NCBI GenBank assembly: GCA_021234535.1
Contig: CM037848.1
Coordinates: 14,339,444 to 14,403,443, forward strand
Direction: 5' to 3'
DNA from: Stichopus chloronotus
Taxonomy: Eukaryota > Echinodermata > Holothuroidea > Aspidochirotida > Stichopodidae
DNA length: 64,000 nucleotides
How positions within the stretch are numbered: position 1 is the first letter of the stretch; every line of letters starts with the position of its first letter. This document shows positions 47,101-59,752 of the stretch, piece after piece. Below the pieces are notes generated by a model. The model did no database searches and was not told the origin of the DNA. It worked only from the letters and a program-made list of their open reading frames with translations. A program made the translations under genes and the position numbers.

Positions 47101-47526
47101 GCAAAAACAGGCCTTTGCGGAGGACTGCATTCTGTATCGTATCAACTAAGACTTCCCGACTGGGGTAGCATCAGCAGAGGGGGAGCCCCCTACCCTCATG
47201 TCCCTTAACCCCTGTGGGGAGTCTTCAATCTTTTTCTTTTCCCTTTACCCTTAAATTCCCCGACTATTCGCCTGTGCCACCTCCCCCCCCCCCCCACTTT
47301 TAAACAAAATACTGCACAATAGGTAAGGTAGAGATAAGTCGCTTGATTTAAAAACGAAAACGTTTACATTGCTTAAAAAAGAACAGTGCAAAAATTCAAA
47401 CCTGTAGCAGTGGTTTCTCCAAGGTACCCAGAACAATGGACAAGGCTCGGGACAACTGTCGGCCGAGGTTTCACTTGCAAAAACAAGCATCGATACTGCA
47501 ACAGGGAGTAAAACTGACAGCAACAT
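37866..47526 (-). CDS. C-type lectin B, three exons (join 47,402-47,526; 41,739-41,898; 37,866-38,141)
   Basis: Paralogue of gene A with the same structure and the same 186-residue length. Signal peptide and first CTLD half (residues 1-95) are identical in protein to gene A. The exon-3 half differs at nine residues: P98Q, K99Y, I105V, N116K, S122L, E133A, D148N, R157G and K186N. The N-glycosylation sequon of gene A is absent. Like gene A it has WHD in place of WND and lacks both the EPN/QPD loop and the second CTLD disulfide. All splice sites are intact (CAG|GTTTGA, GAT|GTACGT, AAACAG|AAT). Introns are 5.5 kb and 3.6 kb. Role: secreted lectin, presumably in recognition of microbes or self glycans. 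Confidence 0.85.
38142..41738 (-). other. Lectin B intron 2
   Basis: Matches intron 2 of gene A and copy 3, but lacks about 480 bp near 38,580-38,610, where a short 'gttgttataagttataagttgttataa' repeat marks the join. No gene other than the weak Cys-rich candidate is seen. Confidence 0.55.
39474..39556 (+). other. Possible small Cys-rich exon, copy 2
   Basis: Same length and same edges (CAACAG and GCAAGT) as 17,008-17,090. Residue changes relative to copy 1 are S to T, P to L and R to G. All four Cys are kept. Confidence 0.2.
41739..41898 (-). CDS. Lectin B exon 2
   Basis: 160 nt, acceptor CACACAG|G, donor GAT|GTACGT. One silent difference from gene A. Confidence 0.85.
42180..43090. repeat. 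Diverged tandem repeat in lectin intron 1, copy 2
   Basis: Orthologous to 19,740-20,590. Confidence 0.5.
43160..44230. repeat. Array of ~330-bp dispersed-family units, copy 2
   Basis: Orthologous to 20,690-22,320 but shorter. The first two units are fused: 'ctatttca' jumps directly to 'gcaaaaaatgcttgc', skipping about 550 bp present in copy 1. Confidence 0.6.
46190..46740. repeat. Transposon-like repeat with poly-G end, copy 2
   Basis: Orthologous to 24,770-25,320. The poly-G run and adjacent bases differ, as does a short duplicated 'agagttatcc' stretch found only in copy 1. Confidence 0.35.
47402..47526 (-). CDS. Lectin B exon 1: signal peptide and CTLD start
   Basis: 125 nt, identical to gene A exon 1. 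ATG start, donor CAG|GTTTGA. Confidence 0.85.
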
Positions 47527-50500
47527 CGTTAGATTTGTTACTAAAGGAGCTATCGAACTCGAAATAGTGTATTTGAAGAACGGATAGCATATGAAACGAA
47601 CTGACTATGCATCACTGTATTTAATCATTTCGAAGCTGAATTGCAAGTAGCTTTCGGAAACGCTCGCATTTCTTTCGCTGGTGGCTTTACTTCGCATGCG
47701 CAAACGCATGTGTATGAAACACATACAGCTCAACCAATCTTCATATTGGGTCACTACGGACAATTGGTGAAGTACATCGGTTGTAATAGCCCACATGTGT
47801 TTATTTGAACTTCTCAGCATACGTAAATTAATTAGTGCATGGACTGACCAGTTTAAATTTACGACAGATAATGTTTCGAAAAATTAAAAAAATAAAATAA
47901 AACTAAGGAAGACCACAGCTGGAGCTCTGGTTTGGGAAAGATTGTTCTTTTAGTAAACACTTGTTACGGTAGGCCTATATCTCAATCTACAGACCTCCCG
48001 GACACAAAAGCATTTGAAACGTAAGTATCGCTACCACAATGTACTGTAGACAATTCAGCCATCTTTCTTCGTAACACCTTATACAGTGCAAACTTACACA
48101 AAACTTCTAAACACCAAACCTCTTGCATAAAAAATGACTTATGGTTGTTTTCCAACACTTAGCATGCAGCTGTTTCTGTCATATCATTATAAAACTATTC
48201 GCTTACTAGATTTTAAATTATAATAGACTCTGAATTGCATGATTTCATAACTACGTATAACTCCCCCCCCCCCCCCCACCGTGCATTGACGTCACATAAC
48301 AACATACAATGGTGCCCTCCAAAATGTAAACGACTGAACAGCACACTGTAAGGTACATATATATTGCTACAATAGGCGCATGTAGATTAAGTGACAACTA
48401 CAAGTTTTTAAGAACAAAACTGAATTCATCTATCGTATTTTAATTTATTTTGTTGAATGAACCATTCAACATCAAGACAAAGTTTACATCTGCAGGGTAA
48501 GGAAAAGTCGTTGAAACAAGGTTTGTACTAATGGTCTCACATTTGAAAAACAGAAGTTTTGAATACAGCATGAGAAAATTGACAGTTGTAGAACTGCTTC
48601 TACCCCCTCCTTCTCCACTTTTCAAACTAAGGTTGAAGTTCTCAGTGACATTATCATAGGTATTGTCTGGTAATTTGGTTAAGCGTTCTTTACTCTACAA
48701 AGAAAATGTTATTTCAATCTCATTTTCCTTTTCACAAATACCTGTATATGCACCGGTAAACCCTGTATATTTTTTTCTATGCTTTTCCTTCAGATAGACC
48801 AGTCTCCCAAGTGGTACTCAGTAGCATCTTATGGTCAAAATGTGTCCGTCACATATCAAAGAAAAGTAGAATAATTCCAGCATTTGTTTTTGTCAGTCGT
48901 TACTCAAGTATCGTTTATGAAGATTCGAATGCAAAGTTTCAGTGTTGTCAAACTTTTTATAGCCAGTCTCTTGAGGTGTATGGAAATTATTACCGTAAAT
49001 AAGATCGCCAAGTCCGAGAAAATTCATACACTCAGTGAGATAACCAACAAAATTGAGGTTAGAAAGGTTGGTCTGTAATTTTCCAGCGTATCGAAATTCA
49101 CCTCAAATATTTAAAGCAATATATTGTATTTTAGGTTAACTTTCATTCGTAAATTGAAATGACGAGGATGAAGACAAATCTACAGGAGCACGTGACACTT
49201 TCCTATTTGTTGTAGTGATCCATTAGGAAATCGTCTATGTAGTTGCATCTGTTACGTAATCGTTTGTTTCTAAAATCACGTGACGATCGAGTCATAGGCA
49301 GATACCAGGAGACATGACACATTATCATTACGTTTCATTATGGAGCAATTACGGTTTCACCGTGTTGTATTGAGGAGCATTTTCAAAATGCCTCTTGATC
49401 ACCCGAACTAATTTGTTTTTTAATTTGACTTCAGAATGATCTTCCAAGTGGGAATCTTTGCCAACCAGAAGGAAATCGTCGGACAATTGTGAGAAAGACA
49501 CTACAGTCTTTTCTATTTACAATCTAATTCCAAGTCAGCAATTAACAAGCATCTTAAGGGTATTACATCCTACGAATAAGACAAAGGAGAAATCACCAGA
49601 GTTGAGAAAAATCTGGGTCGCTGACTGAAATGACACTTTAAATTAATCCGAATTTCCCTTTAACTGTTGGTGAGACTTCATTCAAGTTAAAAAAGAACAG
49701 ATAAAACTCTGCCACGTCGCAAATTGATCGACGTATACTTGTTCACCATGTTTTCGAACTCAACAGGTTAAGTTGTGATGGATCAAAGAAAGGTACTCTG
49801 CTCATTGTGAACTTTGTCCCCTACCTCTTACCCCCCCCCTCCCCCGCCACATTCTCTCTTTTTTCTCTTCATGGATCACTCTATGGCATTTTCACAGTTG
49901 ACCTGCTCCTCCCCACATGTATTTACTCTAAAGATGGCTATTGATTGTAATCAGCGTGCGCCCTCTGTTGATAACGTTGGACCTTCGAATGATCGTAGGG
50001 TCATTGGGTTGACTGTGGTAGATTAAACTATATTCCGACGTTAAGGTGTGGGGGGGGGGTACAAGTTAGAGGAGGAGAGGAGCAATACAAGCAGGATTGA
50101 TGTGACGTTGTAAGGTGAACTGAATTTCAATTCTAAATTTATAAATCTGATTTTTCTGGAAATGGTATATTTGTTCCACATATTTTATTCTTGTCGTAAT
50201 ATCAAAAAGATTAATCAAAACTTGTAGACGTTCCATATCCGGATATAAAGTTCACAGACTTGCACTTAAACAATTGGCCATTTGTTTAGGTACAAAAAAA
50301 AAATGTATTACGGTTCTTAAACGTCTTTCAGCAAAAATGAAGCAGCAACATTCTTAAATCCTGTTCCATCAAACCATAAAACATTCCAAAGTCACAACAG
50401 TTGCTCTCATCTTCATATCACATATATTACAGTGCCCCATCGACCTAATAGCCTAGTAATTTAAAATTTGGCTTTGATATTCTGCAATCAAAATAACAGA

Positions 50501-51496
50501 TTGAGCTTTCCAGCAAAATGTTTTCTCGTTTTTTTTTTTCTCTGGGGAGCCCGGGGGACCGGATGGGGGTGGGCTTGACATCACGGTAACGAATTCCAGC
50601 TACTTGACGTTAGTTGTTTCCAATATGGGTAAACTTCGGTTAAAATTTTGAACTTCCATGAAAGAACAGTTACAGTACCCAAAAGGCAGTAATTAATCAA
50701 TTAATGGAGCTAGACCTCAAAAAATTAAGCTTAAACTTAGAAATTGAGAAAAGTCTATTTAGAATAGGTCCGGGTACATAGCCTATATGTGTATCATTTA
50801 GAATAAGCCTAGGCCTAGATTTTTCATACATCAGGATCTATTCTATCGTTATTCGATGAGACACAACACGTAGATGCTGTTTAATAACTTGAATAAGAAT
50901 CTATTAAACAACACTTTGCCGATTTGGAGACAGCAAAACAAAAGCCTTTATTCAACCAAAATGTATTGGAAGACAGGGGTATAGGCTGGGTGGTGAATAG
51001 GAGGGACTGGTGCGGTCAGGTGGAGTTCAGAATAATTAAAATCCACAGAAAAACAAACAACATAAATCAATACAATAATATCAAAATGTAGCAACATTTT
51101 GCATCTACCCCACGGTATGAGACCCAAAATTTTCCAAAGGGAGATGGGACTCCCGCTGCCGGGTGAAGATCGGCTCATAAATTAAGAAAAACTCCCCAGG
51201 AGGAAAATAAAAAATAATAATAATAATACACCGTTACTGAATCTACAGAAATTCACGAAAGTACTCAATTCGATAGCATCGAATGTAGCATCATTCTACA
51301 TCAAGCCCACTTTACTTACGCATGTTCCCCTCCCCTTAAGCCCCTCCCACAGGATTGCGATCAGTTATGAGTTCCACCATATCAGAAGTGATCCCCCCAA
51401 CCTACACTACTCAGACCAGTCTATGCCCCTAGATGTAGGACATAACAAAATAGTATTTGTAGAGTCTGTCCTAGTTTGATGAATGTAAACAACATG
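47527..51496. other. Lectin B upstream region and spacer
   Basis: Collinear with 26,111-29,969. It contains about 120 bp (near 50,540-50,690) missing from copy 1. The missing part has a counterpart ('aaaattttgaacttccatgaaa') near 14,310, so copy 1 lost it. No gene is seen. Confidence 0.5.
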
Positions 51497-51751
51497 TCAG
51501 GCTTGGTAATATTGTTCAGGACGAGGCATTTTACACATAAACTTAAAATGCCAGTCTTGGCTGTCATGCACATCATGCCATTTGCCATGCGCACTGCCAA
51601 AGTCATACAACAAGTAGAGCCATTGTGAAGTATTTGCTTCTTCTCCGTCGTCGAAATAAGTAAAATCCAAGGGAGAACCGTCGGTTCATTTATGAACACC
51701 GTTTACCTCGTCGATCAATCCAATCCAAAGTCCGGGTCTATTTGGCCGATT
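51497..51751 (-). pseudogene. Isolated lectin exon-3 cassette, copy 2, with in-frame stop
   Basis: Acceptor TTCTTGCAG|AATCGG and the terminal TGA are present. The Trp of the conserved WTDG motif is changed to TGA (plus-strand TCA at 51,686-51,688), which cuts the cassette about 21 residues in. The downstream frame remains open and keeps the Leu codon that copy 1 lacks, giving QWLYLLYDFG, the same length as QLFYFLWDYD in exon 3. A transcript using this exon would encode a lectin lacking most of the second half. Confidence 0.7.
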
Positions 51752-53689
51752 CTGCAAGAAAAGAGAAAAAAAAAAAGAAAGAAGAAAAAAAAAGAAAAAA
51801 ATGACAACATGTTGATCCACTTTATTCGTCAAACAGAGAATAGATCTAAACATATTTTGGATTCTCGAATCACATCCGTGGAACATTTCTTTCGTCGAGA
51901 CCAACCAAAAAAAAAACCGCGGGTGAGTTCAATTCAGTGGTGTATTACACAAGTGGTATCACTTTCTCACTCCCCGACTTATGATGTTCTTGAATAACTT
52001 ACACGTGACATTTCAGCTTGAATTATGGTGATTCTGTGTCTCTCAAATTCAGTGATTCAGTTAAAGTTACGCTTTACTGTACATGTATGTGCTAAATTCA
52101 GTCGGTTTTATTAGACTCTCCTCGGAGACAGTGGTTCTCATTCCACAGTGACGTTAACAATAAGTGACTCTTATCTCTCCGCGTGCCTCCCTCATTTGGC
52201 TGACAACCAACTGCATTCTTTGTACATCGTGTACAGAAGTACTTCTCATGCACACTTACCTATTGCCTTGTCTATAGCTGCAAGCATGGACACTCAGAGT
52301 AACATAGTCAGGCAGCTCTCATGGATGCTCGGGAGGCAAGATTTAGGTAGTGAATATTCACAATGGTGAGTTCATTAACTTTTTGTTATATTTATGGGTT
52401 TTATTCGGAAGTTCAGAGAGAGTGTAACTTACATTAAGGGGTTAATTTCCATTATTAGATTATTGTACATTGACAGTCTTGTTGTGATCACTGTTAAGTG
52501 AATCGACTTTAGGTAATGGGTTGGTTAGGAGATTTTGTATACAGGTCTTCTTACATTGGGGTGATTTAGTATTAGGTCATGAACGCTGACTGAGGCTGAA
52601 CGACGCCTATCTCAGTTCCTGCCAGCCCTATTCAAGGTTTGCGGGGCCGATGGTTGCAGGCAGATTCCCGTCCCTGACAAGTTGTGAATAGCTAGAATAG
52701 ATGCTTAATCAGTATTGATAATTGACTGATGCATACATACTTTGGTAGGCCTATGTAGTCTAAGAGCGCTTCCACAAATTCCAAGAAGTAACTTGGGTAA
52801 ATACTTAGGAAAATGATGAAAAAGCTTTTCTATGTTCATGAATAAAGGAAAAAATTGCTGTACCCTCCATTAAGTTTTGCATGAAATCTTAGCGTCTGGC
52901 TCATCAGTGTGCGCTATGAAAGCGTAAGTTCAATAACCTTTATTTTCACAATATTTAAAGGTTTATCTCTTTCTTGCTGGTGTCAAATTTCAAGTTTAAA
53001 TAAGTTCGTCAATTTCAACGAGAAACAAAGAGTTATCCCATTGATTTGTGTCACTTTTAAATGACAATTTGGAACCTAACTGACGGCACCTACATATAAC
53101 AGCGCGATAATGGGGAAGGGACGGGTGACGTAGAAGGCTAGTAGGTAGAAGGAAAAAAATGAAGAGAAGTTATGAGGACAAATACTGAGGTAAAAGTGAA
53201 AGCAAAGGTAAAGGAAAATACAAGTTTGAGCACTTTCAGTGCCCCTCATCTAGGACATGGTGGCCCATATTTGATGATTGCCCAATGATTGCCCATAGTT
53301 TAGCCTTCAAAATTCAATAAAGTATTGCAGTGTTTATCGGGAAATGAACAAATGTTACTTCGCTATCATAGTGAAAACTTGCTCCCAGTAATGTAAGGAA
53401 AAGGGTTATCTATTCCAAAATATCGATACCAATTCCTGGAGCTTACTTGTTTAACCCCAGAAGCAAAAATTTCCTGGAACCCTCCTCGACAGCGTGTGGT
53501 GGCCCTGCCCCTTAGAAAGTGTTCGAAAAATTTTACCAATAGTCTAAAATTCTGGGTGCGAGACTCCAGAAGACGTCTACTGTATTTTCGAATCCCACTG
53601 TATTACCCTCGTCGAGCCTCCTCATTCATGTCGTAGAGCTTCTAGCTACTGCGACCTGGGACGCACGTCTATTCACAATTTCATCGCAT

Positions 53690-54115
53690 ATCTGACAGTT
53701 TTGTCCAATCAGAGGCATGGGAAGAGACAGGTGACGTTTTTTATCCAATCAGAGTACGAGAAACTGATAGATGCCAATTAAAATTCGTCATAGGTCGATT
53801 TAAATTTACTTATGACAGTTTCTTCCAATCAGAATTCTAGGAGCTGTCATGTGCCCTGTGTTGTCCAATAGAATTACGAGAAACTGACAGGTGCCGATTT
53901 AAATTGTCATATGTCGATTTAATCTTACATGACAGTTTCGTCCAATCAGAATTCTACGAGCCGTTATGTGCCCTCTGTTGTCCAATAGAATTACGAGAAA
54001 TTAACAGATGCCGATATAAATTGACATATGTCGATTTCTTGTAGATGTGACTATTTCATCCAATGAGATTGCGAGAAACTGACATATGACGACTTAATTC
54101 GACATATATCAATTT
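53690..54115. repeat. Degenerate tandem repeat with CCAAT motifs, copy 2
   Basis: Orthologous to 32,150-32,465 but with one extra unit of about 115 bp (about 53,920-54,030), so the array changed length after the 22-kb duplication. Confidence 0.6.
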
Positions 54116-54360
54116 CTAGACTTATGGCAGGCTAGGCGCACCATACACGTCGAGACTCTGTACCCCTCAGAGCCCATGCAAGACGTCACTGCTGAAAAAT
54201 TCGCCAAAGTTGTCCTCCTTTTACGATCCTGAGTGACTCGATCTCGTCTATTTTGTGACGAGTTTGAAGGAAATCATTTTATGCCGTCAATACGTCTAAC
54301 TAGCCTCGTTAGTCATGTATCTATCTACGAAAGCCTATTGGTGCCATGTATGTACATATT

Positions 54361-54531
54361 TTTAATCTGTAATAATAGATTAATAATCTGTAAATACGGA
54401 TTATTAATCTGTAATTACAGATTAATGATATATAATTACAGATTATTAATATGTAATTACAGATTAATAATCTGTTAATACAGATTAATGATCTGTTAAT
54501 ACAGATTGTTAATCTGTTACTACAGATTTAA
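54361..54531. repeat. AT-rich array of alternating inverted repeats, copy 2
   Basis: Same array as 32,713-32,875 with few changes. Confidence 0.75.
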
Positions 54532-55842
54532 TTTTTTTGTTGTAGATGGCACTAACAGGGTTTCGCATCTATCCCCCACAGTTACTGGAGATGTGAGAAT
54601 TCGCGTTGTCTTTTCTTTTTGTCTGTCGAGGTTTGCCTATGGTTGATGATTAAAGTGTCTGGTCACAAAGATGCAGGAAGTAATTTTGATAGTTCATTAA
54701 TTATCCTATCATCGTTGCTTCAATTGAGTGTCAGATTTTCAGAATATGTTAGTTTGAGTAGGGGTAATACTCGTTCAACGTACGAGTAATACTCCTGAGG
54801 AGTCACAAAATGTGACTTTTGTGAACCAAATTAATGAGCCCCGTGAAAGCTGAACATCTTGAGTAATTGAACATGATATCGGTGTGGGGTTTCAGGTGTG
54901 TGTACAATGAAAATAAGTATGCTCTTCGTTGGCAGTTGAAGGTCCAAGCGAAATGACGAAATGCAAGTTCTCCAGGGGTCTCTCACACTTGCGATTCCCC
55001 CTCCCCCCCCCCCCCCATTTTTGTGTGTACAAAGTTGGTAAGGAAATTGACAAGAGAAGATATGGCAAGAAAAAATCATGAACGACCAAGCTTCCAGCAG
55101 AACTGATCATTTCATTGGTCACAATCTATATGATCTTTGTGATCAGTATAGCTTTACTTCAGTATTTGGATATACAACGTGTTGTATTCAAAAGGCCCAC
55201 TCCAGATATTATTCATATCCGTTGAGCTTTTTCCAACCAAGTGGTGAAGTTATTACCATGGATCCCCAACAGTTAATGTTGTCTTTAATTGCACCAAGTT
55301 CAGACAATATATGGAAATCAATACATTGAATAATTGATGGCTGACAGTTTTCATTCAACGTAAAGGTGTGCTTCTTTAAAGGGGAAATCAGGGTTTGACT
55401 GAGAAAATTCACCTTTAGTTGATTTTTCTTTCTAAAGTGATTGTTCACCGAAATATAGAGACGTTGGGGAGGTGTTTGAAGGTACAAGAAACGGTAGTTA
55501 TTGAGTTAATAACTGTTGAATGAGAACTCTTAATATTTGTCGGGTACAAAAAATAAACATTCATGTTACAAGACAAGACAGCCTCCTCTATATACGATGA
55601 CCAATCACAGCGTAAGACTGAGATGACGTTATGTGAATAAACATAACGGAATGTTTTCGGTTACTGTTCGTGCATTGCGCAATGCTAAGTAAACAAGAGT
55701 TTAGTGATGATACGTATGAAACTGTTCGTTTGATCTTTTGTTTACTGTAATGAATAGGAGGCCCCACCTCCTCATACATTGAAAAGGCGATAGTATTGAA
55801 TATTCATATTTGATGCGATGAATATGGATGTAACAGACTTAA

Positions 55843-56255
55843 GGCGCGTTCACACTTCAACGATGTCGGATCGGATTACGATCCGATTTTTTTCGTTTTT
55901 GTTAAATATCTTCTCCATCTCTGATCGGAAAGAACCAAAAATTTGCCAACTTGTGTAAATAAATGATTTGTATCGTATGACTAAGAAGATTAAATTTATA
56001 CTAATTATTTCGTGACGTCACACCGACAGACAGCTTTTATCGGACCACGAGTGTCCGATAAAAGCCTTCTGTCGGTGTGACGTCACGAAGTAATTAGATA
56101 ACAGTTCATTTTCGTAGTCCTCTGGTACAAATCATATCTTTACACAAGTTGGCAAATTTTTGGTTCTTTCCGATCAGAGATGGAGAAGATATTTACTAAA
56201 AATAAAAAAAATCGGATCCTAATCCGATCCGATATCGTTGTAGTGTGAACTCGCC
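55843..56255. mobile_element. Long palindromic (foldback) MITE, copy 3
   Basis: Same 413-bp element, with a few private substitutions in each arm. Both TGACGTCA octamers are kept. Confidence 0.8.
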
Positions 56256-56973
56256 TTTATGAGTTCTTCACCGATTTTTTCCACAATAAATTGTGAAAAT
56301 AAACCCTGATTTCCCCTTTAAACAAGCCAATGCGAAGTATGCCTGAATAGTCAGTCAAGTCTGTAACAGCGCGTCACTAAGGAATTAAAGACGTGAATGA
56401 AGTGCTTTCTTTCCCTACACACTACATTTCCAGGTACATATTATAGAGCTACGAAATGAGTAGCATGTTTCCTTACACCAGAAAGAACTACACTGCCGCA
56501 TATTCATCATGAAGTCACTGTCTATACTTGCTACAGTAAGGACCGTTAATTTTCAAATGTAAATTCTGTATATTCTTTTCAATGTTTTTATGCCGTTTCC
56601 ATTGCTACTAGTATCGTGAGGGCGCTTTGTCATCTAAACCTCTTTTTAGGCGAAAGGCTAACGTACGTGCCATGGCAACGCTCACACCTCCCGGCATAGT
56701 TAATGCACGTAGTTGGTACATGTTAATTAACCCATCTATTCCACACAGTTTCCATAATGTGCTAAAATCATGTCTCGAGAAAACCCTTTTCTCCATGATA
56801 AAACATGAGGTGATATCGAGAAATACAATCATGATTAGGGTTTGTTCCTCTATGAAACCGTATCATGTATGACATCATGTGAGCATTGGCTGAGTAAACC
56901 CGATGACTTGGGGTGCTCAGACCCTCAATAAAAAATGTGGAATTTAAAGATTTATTCATCCCCCCCCCCCCCC

Positions 56974-57250
56974 TTCCCAGTATTTGCCAGTTGCGTCAAG
57001 AGTAAATGAAAGAGGACGCAAAATTCGTTATGAGTCTTACATCATCTCAACCCATCTGAAATTTATTGCCGTTTTCATCCGAGATTTATTTCCCTTCCCA
57101 AGAATTGAAAATTTGCCAACATGAGATATTTCAGGCCTGTTCACATGCAGCTCAGAACGACCGGGAATTGCCGTTTCTTACCATCTAAGGAAGTTTGCAA
57201 AGTCAACAATTTTCTTGTAGGTTCCCCGCGGAGAAGTGGCGCTCGGCTTC
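56974..57250 (+). repeat. Dispersed repeat family member, copy 3
   Basis: Orthologous to 6,807-7,082, preceded by 14 C. Confidence 0.5.
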
Positions 57251-59746
57251 GATAGTCCTCCCGGCACCAGGCTCATCTCGACGCTCCCATCTCTGTTTAG
57301 ACTTTGCAAAGTCTTTCTCGGCGAATGAATTCCCTTCCTTTGATACATTCCTCACAATTTGAGCTACATCCTACTTTTACCCAACCGAGGATATGTACTC
57401 ATCTAGTAATCGCGTTTCCCTGTGATCGTCGTCCGCCGGCAGCGGTCAATGAGGACAGCGATTAAAGAAGGGAGCAATTAATGAGGGCAGAAGTCTTCTT
57501 CGGAGGTGACCGACCAAGATATATGAGCAGAAACTTTCCAGTCCAAGCAGACTCTGCAGAGTCTAATCTCCTTTTCGTCCTGCTTCGCCTGCCTACATGT
57601 CGGTTGAAGAGCATTTTCTTAGCAGTGAGAATGCTGGGGATCTAATATAAAGGGCCCCTAAAAGTTATTTTCGTCACCTCTGATGCGTAAGACTTGTAGC
57701 TCCAAAACCGTCTAATCCTGTACAAACATAGTAGACTACAGGTATTCTCTCTTATGAGGAAAATTTCCTTTTTGTAAATGATAGTGTTTACAACATGCTT
57801 GCATTCAGACATTTAAGTCAATGTCATTGGTAGACTCAGGAAAACCTTTAACCGCGATGTCACACCGTAATCGCCATGGGCATCATGTAGTCAGATCACC
57901 AAACATAACATTAAGAGACGGATGTGTGGACGATACACACTTACATACAAAAATCATAACATCATAACGATTACATGTCACCGTGACCTTGTTGTACTGG
58001 GAAGGAACTTCAAATGCCTCTTTATCACCCAGACCAACTTTTTATTTGACCTTGGAATCTTGTGCAATCAAGTGCAAATGTTTTCCACCCTAGAGGAAAA
58101 CATCGTACAATTGTGCGACAGATTCTACAGTTTTTTTTTTGTTTTGTTTTGTTTTCTGTGTATAGTCTTCATTCTAAGTCAGCCATAAAATTTAAATTGC
58201 GCCACTCTGCAGTTGATCAACGGAGATGCTCCCCATGTTTTCGCACTCAAGAGCTTAGAAATCAAATGAGGCATTTGTTTCACAGAAAAAAAAATCAAAC
58301 TTGCAATACCAATATTTAAGGACACAGAATGATAGATCATTCATAATAAGGATGGACAGTGGCCCTCTCCTCAAGAAATAAGTTTCTCACATATGCAAAT
58401 GCAGTTATTTGTTGCTCAACAATAATTTGGTCACCTAAACTTTCCAAAATTCAAATGATGCATCTTCCTTCACTCATCACATACATAACGCTTTGAGGAG
58501 ATAAAGCTTTTGTAAATGTTTGTTGATGATACTAAACGGTTTAAAAATGATTAAAGCTATTTTCTTTGTATGCCATGTTGGTGAATTCTAAACACCCCAT
58601 TTCCTTTGAATTGTATTGGAATCAAAAGAAGCACTCTACCTTGTAAACCTTATCAGGGGCACCCATCCCCCCCCCCCCTTTACCCCACTCGTTTCTTTTT
58701 CTTTCCAGGGATCTCTCTTTGGCGGGTCACAGCTTTGGCAGGCTCTCCAGTTGACTATGCATATTTGACCTGCTCCTCTGCAATGTACGTGGTTACGCTA
58801 CGGTTGGTTATCAATTGTTCTCAATTCACAGAGCCATGTCACGACTCTGCTCAATTAAAATCAAAGAGCGCCATCCACAAACAACGTTTGAGACTCGTTC
58901 AATGACCGTACTGATTTTCAAGTTCGTGTATTACACTATTCTTCCAATGTTAAATGGGGAGAGGCAGGGGCATAAAACAGAGATAGAGAGGGAAATTAAA
59001 AGCGGGTGATGTTTCTTTGTGAACTGAATGGAATTTCAACTAAATTTTTTAAATCGTACTCTTACTGAAGTGAAATTCGGTTCCACCGATTTTATCTGTA
59101 ATAGTCTTGAAACGGTACAATTCCACACAAGTTGTAAACTTAAAGTCATCCTCGTAGTTTTAGTCCCTATATGAGGTAAAGCTCACAGACTTGCACTTGA
59201 ACAGTTGGTTACTCAGATTTTTAACGTAGAAAGTCTTTCAGTCCAGGAGAAAGGGTGACAATGTAAAATTCTCCCCACCAGACCATAAAATAATCCAAAA
59301 TGTCTACAGCTACTCTTATAGTTCTATCACATATTCAAAATTGGATTTCATAATTCTGCTATTAAAAGAATACCAGGATGAGCTTTCCATTAAATAGATC
59401 TTTTCTCCAAGTTTAACATGTTTATATATTCTGGATTAGACTTACAACAAATTGCCAGCTATATCGTCTGAAATTACCTCAGAATGCAGTTAACGTCGAT
59501 TAGAATTTTGAACTTTCATGAAACAACGGCAGTACACCTATATCATCGCTGACTGACAGAACTATGGATTCCAATAATTGAGGTAAACTTGAAATTTCAA
59601 ATTCTGTCTCACAGTGGATATCAACAGCAAGTTTTGTGTATATAATTTAGGGATTTGTCATACTTCAGAAACTAACTCAAGACTTAATCTTTTATTGTCA
59701 AGTACTCAGACAAAATTCATACACGGTTTTTGACTATCAGCCATGA

Positions 59747-59752
59747 TTTATT
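59747..59752 (-). promoter_or_regulatory. Polyadenylation signal AATAAA, copy 3 lectin
   Basis: Orthologous to 14,577-14,582; about 320 nt past the stop codon. Confidence 0.55.

Larger units (their letters stand above)
41899..47401 (-). other. Lectin B intron 1
   Basis: Holds the counterparts of the intron-1 repeats of gene A, with two large deletions (near 43,216 and near 45,252). Just upstream of exon 2, on the plus strand, an 80-codon frame (41,934-42,176) has a protein-like look, rich in Arg and Lys. It is broken in copy 1 by a 19-bp deletion and is probably an old transposon fragment. Confidence 0.55.
33396..55047. repeat. Lectin tandem segmental duplication, copy 2
   Basis: A complete 21.65-kb unit with lectin gene B and a stop-containing isolated exon-3 cassette. 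It has private deletions relative to other copies: about 540 bp (after 35,850, covering the site where copy 1 has its retrotransposon), about 480 bp (near 38,580-38,610), about 550 bp (near 43,216) and about 480 bp (near 45,252). It carries an extra unit of about 115 bp in the CCAAT repeat (53,920-54,030). Confidence 0.9.
51752..55047. other. Spacer between the isolated cassette and copy 3
   Basis: Collinear with 30,222-33,395. No lectin exon 1 or 2 was found. Contains the CCAAT repeat, the AT palindrome array and a poly-C run. Confidence 0.5.
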
